A stretch of DNA of 58,820 nt, from NCBI GenBank assembly GCA_014803985.1, contig JAAVAO010000007.1, forward strand, positions 8,125 through 66,944, read 5' to 3'. The number at the start of each line of letters is the position of its first letter. Position 1 is the first letter of the stretch. Under the pieces are notes generated by a model that was not told the origin of the DNA, ran no database searches, and saw only the letters and a program-made list of their open reading frames with translations. This document shows, piece after piece, positions 52,877-58,820 of this stretch. The stretch is from Treponema sp. Lineage in GTDB: Bacteria > Spirochaetota > Spirochaetia > Treponematales > Treponemataceae. A program made the position numbers and the translations under genes.

Positions 52877-53935
52877 TCATTTTGCATCCTCCGTATGTTC
52901 TTTAGTCAAATCTTTATAAAGTGCCTGGTATTCCAAAAACATCTTTTCTTGTGAGAAATCCTGTTCGATTCGCCTCTTCAAGGCAGCGATTTTTTCATCG
53001 CGTTTTTCAATGGCAGTCTCGCATGCCTTTTGAAGCGAACCTATATCGTCCAGGGCGAAGAACGAAATTTCATTTTCAGAAAAAGTTCTGAAAGCGGGAA
53101 TGTCAGAGCAGACAACGGACGCGCCGACCAGACCGCTTTCCAAAAGAGCCAGCGAAAAGCCTTCCGAGTATGATGGGAAGCAAAAAATGTCGGCTTTCTT
53201 TAATACGACATACGGCCGCTCAACCGCATCAAAAAACGCCACCCGGCTCTGAAGCTTTCTTTCGGACACGAACCGTTCGAGTTCCGCCCTATAATCTCCT
53301 GAGCCAATGCAAACATACGCAAAGCATTCGTCTTTCTCCAAAAGGCGCAAAATCTGCATCAATCCCTTTCGCTTTACAATCACGCTGAAAGAGCAGATTG
53401 TTTTTAAACCCGCGCTTTTAAACGCAAGCATTTTTTCGCATATTTCCCTATGCCGCTCGGTTTCATGCAAGTCAATTTTTACTCCATTGTAAATCAGCGC
53501 ATTGTTCTTGAATTGCGCATAGACTTTCATAAGAAAGTCATTTATCTGAACGGTCGCGTCAAATTTCTTTAGCGCGCGAATCCATTGACGGGAGAAAACC
53601 GCGGACACAAGGCGTCCATAAGAAATCGCAAGGTCATTTTTTATGTCGCAATGGACAGTGGAAACAATTTTCGCGCGGCGGATATTGCGGGCGTTCTTTG
53701 CAAGGTACAAGTCAGGCCGCCTCATGTGGGAGTGGATTATGTCAAATTCGTCAAAGGAAATTTTGTTGCCCCAATTTATTCTGCGCGTCCCACAAGGGAA
53801 CGCCACCTTGCAGATGTCATCAAAATAAAACACGGCGACCTCGTTGCCCTGCCCGACAAAAAATTCGGCGAGGAGCTTCGCGACAAAAATAGGCGCTTTG
53901 GAGTCCAATGAAGGCAGGATGTATGCTATTTTCAT
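52877..53935 (-). CDS. Family 4 (GT-B) glycosyltransferase
   Basis: 352 residues from the ATG at 53935 with GAGGTG upstream. GT-B fold: MKIAYILPSLDSKAPIFVAK start, HSHMRRPDLYLAK, KIVSTVHCDIK in the N-terminal domain, then GLKTICSFSVIVKRKGL, and the sugar-nucleotide region with ADIFCFPSYSEGFSLALLESG, where the E-x7-E pair of GT4 enzymes is present as EGFSLALLE. Assembles surface polysaccharide. Downstream of epsG by 8 bases in the same operon. Confidence 0.9.
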   Translation of the reverse strand: MKIAYILPSLDSKAPIFVAKLLAEFFVGQGNEVAVFYFDDICKVAFPCGTRRINWGNKISFDEFDIIHSHMRRPDLYLAKNARNIRRAKIVSTVHCDIKNDLAISYGRLVSAVFSRQWIRALKKFDATVQINDFLMKVYAQFKNNALIYNGVKIDLHETERHREICEKMLAFKSAGLKTICSFSVIVKRKGLMQILRLLEKDECFAYVCIGSGDYRAELERFVSERKLQSRVAFFDAVERPYVVLKKADIFCFPSYSEGFSLALLESGLVGASVVCSDIPAFRTFSENEISFFALDDIGSLQKACETAIEKRDEKIAALKRRIEQDFSQEKMFLEYQALYKDLTKEHTEDAK

Positions 53936-53943
53936 TTTGCACC

Positions 53944-55050
53944 TCAATAAAAAGAAAAATGATAACCAAGCGTGTCTTGGTATGTCAGCACATTCAGGAA
54001 AAAGAAACAAAGATAAAACGCCAGAAGAAAGAGTTTCTTTACTACGACATTCTTTCCGGATTTTTCAATTATTGACAGCAACAAAGGAGCTTCGACTGCA
54101 TAAAAAAGACTTCCGAAACGTCCTGCAAGAATCTCAAAGTCGCGGAAAACAAGATAATAAACGGTACTCACAAGATAAATTTGGCTTAAGAAAAATATTT
54201 TATTATCGAAAAACAGCCTTTTCTTTTTGCAAAAAATCCACAATGATATGCACACCTGCTTTAAAAGCATCGGATTCATCAAAGACATCGACTTTGAATA
54301 TTCTGACCAGTACAAATAGTTTACGACGGTCTTCGGCAGCAAGCCAATCTTTTCAAAAACAAAAAGAATATTTTTGACAGGAAACAGAACGGTAAAAACA
54401 ATGCCAAAGACAAAGAACAGAGTCAAAAACAACTCATACTTTCTGGAATTCTCTGTCCGAGCGACAAGCAAAGGCAGGGCAACCAATGCGGTAGACTGAA
54501 AGCAAGACGCAAAAATCACCATAAGGGCGAATCGGAATCTCTGCCCCCTGTATAGAAAAATCAGCGAGTACAATACAATTGCGGATGCCAATCCGTTTCG
54601 TATCTGCACGCAGTCTTTCCGTAAGAATTCATGGGAGAAGAAAATAAAAAAAGCAATCCCAATATCAGCAAGCGAAACGAAATTTCTGTAAAATGCATAA
54701 CGGAAAAGGATGCTCACAAAACAAAACAGAATAAAAAAAACGGTAGCCGAATTGCATACAGTTTTTGCAAGGGCTTGAAAATAGTTGTATCCGATTTCTG
54801 TGTGTTGGCTTTTCGCAAATTCAAAAAAGTTGTCAGAAAACAAGTACGGAGAGTTCTGGAAGAATTTTAAGTATTCTGCGAAATCCGCACGGCTGTTATT
54901 TGTTCCTGCCATGAATGAAATTACAAGGATGGTGCAAAGCGAGACGGCAAAAATGGATTCTGTCTGGCACTTTTTCAAAAGCGAATTTCTATTTGTAGAA
55001 ATTGAAAAAATGCTTAGTATAAAAAAGAAAAAGATAATAGTATATATCAT
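53944..55050 (-). CDS. EpsG-like polysaccharide polymerase
   Basis: 368 residues from the ATG at 55050, preceded by GAGGG. About ten to eleven hydrophobic segments (IIFFFFILSIFSI, AVSLCTILVISFMAG, VFFILFCFVSIL) with the EpsG hallmark NSRADFAEYLKFF and RNGLASAIVLYSLIFL. EpsG-type proteins polymerise lipid-linked repeat units, standing in for Wzy. AT-rich, unlike the GT2/acyltransferase block. Between a GT2 and a GT4. Confidence 0.85.
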   Translation of the reverse strand: MIYTIIFFFFILSIFSISTNRNSLLKKCQTESIFAVSLCTILVISFMAGTNNSRADFAEYLKFFQNSPYLFSDNFFEFAKSQHTEIGYNYFQALAKTVCNSATVFFILFCFVSILFRYAFYRNFVSLADIGIAFFIFFSHEFLRKDCVQIRNGLASAIVLYSLIFLYRGQRFRFALMVIFASCFQSTALVALPLLVARTENSRKYELFLTLFFVFGIVFTVLFPVKNILFVFEKIGLLPKTVVNYLYWSEYSKSMSLMNPMLLKQVCISLWIFCKKKRLFFDNKIFFLSQIYLVSTVYYLVFRDFEILAGRFGSLFYAVEAPLLLSIIEKSGKNVVVKKLFLLAFYLCFFFLNVLTYQDTLGYHFSFY

Positions 55051-55057
55051 AAAACCC

Positions 55058-56032
55058 TCAAAGTCCAAAAAGAAGTTTGAATAATCTTTTTCCAACTGGG
55101 ATGGGAAGAATTAACAATAATTTTAATAAGATACCTCTTCTAGTATTTGCTTTTTCAAATATATTGCGGTTAAGTTTCAGAAATATAATCGTATCTAAAA
55201 TTTTTTTGCGAGAACCATTCAGAACCGCCTGTTTGTATAGCTCAAGACAAATACTTGCAAGCACACCTGATTTTGTTGATCTAATTTTAGAAACTAAACA
55301 TTTGTTTTTGGAAAGTGTATCTATTATATTTATGTAACTCGTATAATGTTTTTCTGATACTTGTTTTGTAATGGAAAGTGTATTACCCTGTCGATAATAA
55401 TATGTACTGTAAGCGCAATATCCTGCGCAAACGATTAATGGCAACACTCCATTATAAAACCAAATAAAATCTTCCGAAATCATATCTCTAATGAAACGGA
55501 CTTCTGACAAAAGGCTTCTTTTTATAAGTTTGTTCCATGCAGATACTATTTGGTATGTTTTTAGGTAAAACTCATATACATCATCATTATTAAAAAATAC
55601 ATACTCATCATGATTTAGATGAAAAACTTCAGATACCAGCGCATTCTCATAATAAACTGTTTTTCCTTCAACAATATCAAGATTGTATTCCTCAGCCATC
55701 CGTAAAAGGTTTTCTAAAAACTCTTTCGAAATAAAATCATCAGAATCCACAAACAATGCATATTCCCCACACGCAATGTTCATTCCTGCATTTCGCGCGT
55801 CACTCAACCCTCCATTTTCCTTGTGTATCACTTTCACACGGCAGTCCTTTTCCGCATACTCATCGCAAATCGCAGGGCATCTATCGGGCGAGCCGTCATC
55901 AACTAGAATCACCTCAAAGTCTGTATATGTCTGAGCAAGCACCGAATCAACACATTGTCTAAGATATGGCTCGACTTTATAAACCGGGATGATGACGGAA
56001 ACGAGGGGGTGCGCAAAATTTTTATCCGTCAT
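55058..56032 (-). CDS. Family 2 glycosyltransferase
   Basis: 324 residues. GT-A signature: VSVIIPVYKVEPYLRQCVDS, VILVDDGSPDRCPAICDEYA, ENGGLSDARNAGM and the metal-binding LFVDSDDFIS. Beyond residue 120 it is helical, ending ILLKLLLILPIPVGKRLFKL, likely membrane-associated. An in-frame TTG at 56059 exists, but the ATG has AAGGAGGC upstream. First gene of the sub-operon GT2-epsG-GT4. Confidence 0.92.
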   Translation of the reverse strand: MTDKNFAHPLVSVIIPVYKVEPYLRQCVDSVLAQTYTDFEVILVDDGSPDRCPAICDEYAEKDCRVKVIHKENGGLSDARNAGMNIACGEYALFVDSDDFISKEFLENLLRMAEEYNLDIVEGKTVYYENALVSEVFHLNHDEYVFFNNDDVYEFYLKTYQIVSAWNKLIKRSLLSEVRFIRDMISEDFIWFYNGVLPLIVCAGYCAYSTYYYRQGNTLSITKQVSEKHYTSYINIIDTLSKNKCLVSKIRSTKSGVLASICLELYKQAVLNGSRKKILDTIIFLKLNRNIFEKANTRRGILLKLLLILPIPVGKRLFKLLFGL

Positions 56033-56151
56033 TCTTTGCCTCCTTATATTTCTTCGCAAAAAACTTATGCAACCTCATCTTTATCTCCTATAAAGCCCGC
56101 ACCGCGAACCGAAAATCCATGTTCAAAACATCTTTATTTCTGAAAAATGAA

Positions 56152-56227
56152 TATTTGTGCAAATCGCAGTTTGAGAAAATTCACTATTTGTGCATTTTGC
56201 TCATTTACAAATTGTATTATTTGTGCA
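56152..56227 (+). promoter_or_regulatory. Three TATTTGTGCA direct repeats at exact 33-bp spacing
   Basis: Identical decamers start at 56152, 56185 and 56218. The last lies 11 bases before the ATPase ATG (56238). The spacing equals about three helical turns, placing them on one DNA face. Confidence 0.65.
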
Positions 56228-56237
56228 AAAATCAAGT

Positions 56238-57560
56238 ATGATTTTTAGGCGAAAAATATACAAACAATTCATACATTGGAAAGAAAACTGGGCGCAATCA
56301 AGGGCGCTGCTTGTGCAGGGCGCAAGGCGAATCGGAAAATCAACAATCGTCGAGGAATTCGCAAAGAACGAATATGCCTCGTACATTCTCGTCAATTTTC
56401 AGACCGACATAAATAAGGTACGTCCTCTTTTCGATGACATCACGGATCTTGACGCGTTCTTCAGAGGTCTGTCGCTCATTTATGGAACACGCCTTGTCCC
56501 GCACGAAAGCATCATCATCTTTGACGAAATCCAGCTTTTCCCTGCGGCGCGGCAGTCTGTCAAGCAGCTTGTCGCGGACGGACGCTTCCATTACATAGAA
56601 ACAGGCTCGCTCATCACCCTGAGACAGAATGTTGAGAAAATCCTCATTCCAAGCGAGGAGCGATGCATAAATATGTACCCAATGGACTTCGAGGAATTCC
56701 TGTGGGCAAGGGGCGACGATGTTTCGGCGGATTTTATCCGGGAAGCATTTGCGAGCAGAACGCCACTCGGACAAGCCGCACACAGAAAACTCCTGAAGGA
56801 TTTCCGCCTGTATATGGCGGTGGGCGGAATGCCGCAGGCCGTCGCGGAACTGCTCGAATCAAACGACTTTTCACGGGTTGACGAGGTAAAGCGCGACATT
56901 CTTTTGCTATACCACAACGACCTGAAAAAACTCGACTCAAGATACCGCCTCTCGACCTCGCTCATCCTCGATGCGCTGCCGTCGGAGCTTTCGTCGCACT
57001 CACGGCTTTTCAAGGCAACAGCCCTCGGAAAAAACGCGCGGGTCAGCCGCAACTACAGCTCTTTTGAGGCAATCAAGGACTCCATGATCGTGAGCATCGC
57101 CTACAACTGCACCGACCCGAATTTCTCGTTCAACCTGAACAAGGACATCTCGAGCCAAAAGATTTTTATGGGCGACACAGGACTTTTGGTCACCCAAATC
57201 TTCAGGAATTCAGACATGCCGATTGAGGACTCAATCTACACGCAACTGATATCCGACAGGATCGGTCTCAACCTTGGAACCGTTTTTGAGAACGTAGTCG
57301 CGCAAATGCTCCGCAGCAATGGACACGAGCTGTACTTCCATTCCTTTGACCACCACGAAATTGACTTCATGCTTTCAAAGGGCAAAAAGATACTTCCGCT
57401 TGAGGTGAAGTCATCCGCCTACAAAGCGCACCGCTCCCTCGATGTTTTCTCAGAAAAATTCTCTGATCGCATCCTCGAGTCGTATGTAGTCTACGCAAAA
57501 GACGTAAGGCAAGAAGCGGGCGTAACCTACATTCCGTTCTATATGGTGACCTGCCTGTGA
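56238..57560 (+). CDS. AAA ATPase with DUF4143 C-terminal domain
   Basis: 440 residues from the ATG at 56238. Walker A G28-A-R-R-I-G-K34-S35 and Walker B IIIFDEIQ (D96, E97) with the sensor YIETGSLI identify the AAA_14 group. The DUF4143 part begins near 215 and ends with a PD-(D/E)XK-like core: EIDFMLSKGKKILPLEVKSS. Such single-gene modules spread between genomes; a defence or competition role has been suggested in general, but the substrate is unknown. GC-rich (38 of 60 in 56941-57000) and on the strand opposite to the glycan genes around it. Confidence 0.88.
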   Translation: MIFRRKIYKQFIHWKENWAQSRALLVQGARRIGKSTIVEEFAKNEYASYILVNFQTDINKVRPLFDDITDLDAFFRGLSLIYGTRLVPHESIIIFDEIQLFPAARQSVKQLVADGRFHYIETGSLITLRQNVEKILIPSEERCINMYPMDFEEFLWARGDDVSADFIREAFASRTPLGQAAHRKLLKDFRLYMAVGGMPQAVAELLESNDFSRVDEVKRDILLLYHNDLKKLDSRYRLSTSLILDALPSELSSHSRLFKATALGKNARVSRNYSSFEAIKDSMIVSIAYNCTDPNFSFNLNKDISSQKIFMGDTGLLVTQIFRNSDMPIEDSIYTQLISDRIGLNLGTVFENVVAQMLRSNGHELYFHSFDHHEIDFMLSKGKKILPLEVKSSAYKAHRSLDVFSEKFSDRILESYVVYAKDVRQEAGVTYIPFYMVTCL

Positions 57561-57730
57561 ACAATAGTCTCGGCGCAAGATGCCGTGGATGTCGCTCACA
57601 AGGCGCACCGTAGCCGGTTTTCACACCCTCTGTCGCAAAGCATGTGACAGAGCATGAGACTTTCCGCACGAATCGACAGCAATTCTTTTTTCAGAAATAA
57701 AAATGTCAAAGAACATACGATACCAGCGGT
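57561..57730. other. Spacer with three small stems
   Basis: CTCTGTC/GACAGAG (about 57628-57653), AGCGGT/ACCGCT (57724-57740) and further GTCCGT/ACGGAC inside the adjoining remnant. Probably the break zone where the GT2 gene was truncated. Confidence 0.4.
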
Positions 57731-57901
57731 TCAAGACCGCTGATCCATTCCAAACTGAACACTCCGCCCGTCCGTGATTGAACGGACAGCTGATTCGACG
57801 TACCGCTCGGCGTTGTAGCAGGGGATGATGACGGAAACAAGGAGAGAACTTGTTTGAGAAAGATTGATTTCTTTTTCAGCCATATTATTCTTCTTTGCCA
57901 T
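57731..57901 (-). pseudogene. Truncated family 2 glycosyltransferase (N-terminus only)
   Basis: 56 codons. After a short leader (AKKNNMAEKEINLSQT) the GT2 start LLVSVIIPCYNAERYVESAV is clear, but after RSITDGRS the family pattern ends and a stop follows. No rest of the gene is found before the ATPase. GGGG lies before the ATG at 57901. The cut coincides with the border of the inserted ATPase module. Confidence 0.75.
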
Positions 57902-57938
57902 CAGTTTTCCCCGCACTCTTCTGTCATCTTGTCCATCC

Positions 57939-58820
57939 CTACTCCCCCAAGCAATCCGCTATCTTTTTCCAATGCCCGTCGAACATTGCGGGATTGTATC
58001 TTTGTCCGCCAAGGGCGAGCATCTTCGGCACAAGTTTTTTCGCCTCGTCCACATTCCTCGCGAATTCCACATAGGGAATTCCCTTAAGCCACAAATCATA
58101 AACGCCCTCGACCTTCTTGCTCACATTGTTCATCGCAATGCACGGAGTTCCTGTAATCGTGGCAAAAATCATTCCATGCAGCCTGTCGGTAACAACGAGA
58201 CGACTTTTTCTGAACTCGCAGAATTTTTCCTCGGTCGCGAAATTTCGGAATTCTCTAGGCACTTTGTATGGAACGCAGGTGTCGGTGAATCCGAACGGGA
58301 TTCCATATCTTTCAACCTCTTCCATTAAATCCTTCACGGCATCATCGCCAACGCATTTTTCTTTGTCGGAGCGGAAAACAAGCAGCACTCCCTCGCGCTC
58401 GAACCTTGGCGCAGAGCGGTCAAGGGACAAAACGAGATCAGGAACGCTCTCGACATTTCCGCCATTTCCATCCATCATCTCACCTTTCATGAATTCGTAG
58501 GACTTGTCACGGATAAAAAAATGTAGGTCAGGATGCAGATTGTATGCCCTCTGCGAAATTTTCCGCTCCTTTGCGCCGCTCCTGTCATGGGTAAAAAATA
58601 CCGTCTGTGGAAAGACGACCACCTTGTTCTCCGAAAATATTTTAAGTGCCTTTCTGAACATCCTCTCCTCACTGATCCACAGATTGCCGAGGAATCCGCC
58701 GCCGGGCACTGCAATCACCAAGTGATTGCAGTGCCCGGATTTCAGGCGTGCCGCCACCGGGCAGAATTCTTCCGTTGACAGCTCTACTATCAGCCAGTCG
58801 GGAAAGAACCGTTCCAGCAG
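57939..58820 (-). CDS. Polysaccharide pyruvyl transferase (partial, runs off the edge)
   Basis: The frame stays open to the right edge, so about 293 residues of the C-terminal part are seen. VIAVPGGGFLGNLWISEERM, KVVVFPQTVFF, KSRLVVTDRLHGMIFATITG and PCIAMNNVSKKVEGVYDLWL are the marks of the WcaK/CsaB/AmsJ family, which adds pyruvate ketals to glycan residues. A 17-bp perfect inverted repeat lies inside the coding sequence. First gene seen of the minus-strand glycan locus. Confidence 0.9.
   Translation of the reverse strand: MLERFFPDWLIVELSTEEFCPVAARLKSGHCNHLVIAVPGGGFLGNLWISEERMFRKALKIFSENKVVVFPQTVFFTHDRSGAKERKISQRAYNLHPDLHFFIRDKSYEFMKGEMMDGNGGNVESVPDLVLSLDRSAPRFEREGVLLVFRSDKEKCVGDDAVKDLMEEVERYGIPFGFTDTCVPYKVPREFRNFATEEKFCEFRKSRLVVTDRLHGMIFATITGTPCIAMNNVSKKVEGVYDLWLKGIPYVEFARNVDEAKKLVPKMLALGGQRYNPAMFDGHWKKIADCLGE
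58702..58738. repeat. Perfect 17-bp inverted repeat inside the pyruvyl-transferase gene
   Basis: CCGGGCACTGCAATCAC (58702-58718), loop CAA, GTGATTGCAGTGCCCGG (58722-58738). Either a real hairpin in coding DNA or a fold-back assembly product. Confidence 0.9.

Noticed and set aside
1..58820. Insertion sequences, prophage or integrase genes
   Set aside because: No transposase, integrase or phage structural protein was recognisable in any long frame; the signs of transfer are compositional only.

Overview
The window looks like a chromosomal segment of a treponeme (Spirochaetota), probably a host-associated gut, rumen or oral Treponema. The clues are a very large GreA with a long N-terminal extension, many lipoproteins with spirochaete-style lipoboxes, a small bactofilin, TPR proteins beside housekeeping genes, and moderately AT-rich DNA with many hairpin-containing spacers. 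This placement is inference from gene content; no 16S rRNA gene is present.

Left part (1-12.2 kb): the end of pdxT, a MutY-like glycosylase without an Fe-S cluster motif, an AAC(6')-like acetyltransferase, two lipoproteins that share an N-terminal module and face a small XRE regulator, and a four-gene run encoding an exported cyclophilin-like protein, an exported DUF362 protein, an exported flavodoxin and a DUF4405 membrane protein (possible extracytoplasmic redox module; the last gene appears frameshifted). Then come comF, tRNA-Val(TAC) and an hsp20 gene behind a textbook sigma-54 promoter, with three 21-bp palindromic boxes upstream that look like enhancer sites.

Middle part (12.2-50 kb): mostly housekeeping genes: queD, an acyl-ACP thioesterase overlapping hisF, hisH, skp, mutS, azlCD, purC, uvrC, two TPR genes flanking this block, greA, an MBL-fold hydrolase, deoC, mtaB, bactofilin, ruvC, yebC, ligA, trmB and dinB, with several treponemal proteins of unknown function between them. 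After mutS lies a large lipoprotein gene whose reading frame is interrupted by a run of ten C just inside the start. It has a strong promoter and a mosaic base composition, which suggests a phase-variable surface antigen. A 99-bp tandem repeat and related inverted copies surround ruvC-yebC.

Right part (50-58.8 kb): a surface-polysaccharide locus on the minus strand (two complete GT2 genes, an acyltransferase 3, a GT4, an EpsG-like polymerase, a truncated GT2 and a polysaccharide pyruvyl transferase running off the edge). The acyltransferase is split at a run of nine G, a second probable contingency locus. Two plus-strand modules are set into the locus: a HigBA-type toxin-antitoxin pair with a perfect 20-bp operator, and an AAA/DUF4143 ATPase preceded by three direct repeats spaced exactly 33 bp. 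Base composition changes sharply from gene to gene here, as expected of a transferred, shuffled surface locus.

The most interesting themes are (1) two homopolymer-switch candidates affecting a lipoprotein and a glycan acyltransferase, both out of frame by one base in this sequence; (2) a sigma-54/enhancer-type control region for a small heat-shock protein; (3) the exported redox cluster; and (4) a recurrent leaderless-promoter layout (-10 box 5-8 nt before ATG) at several genes.
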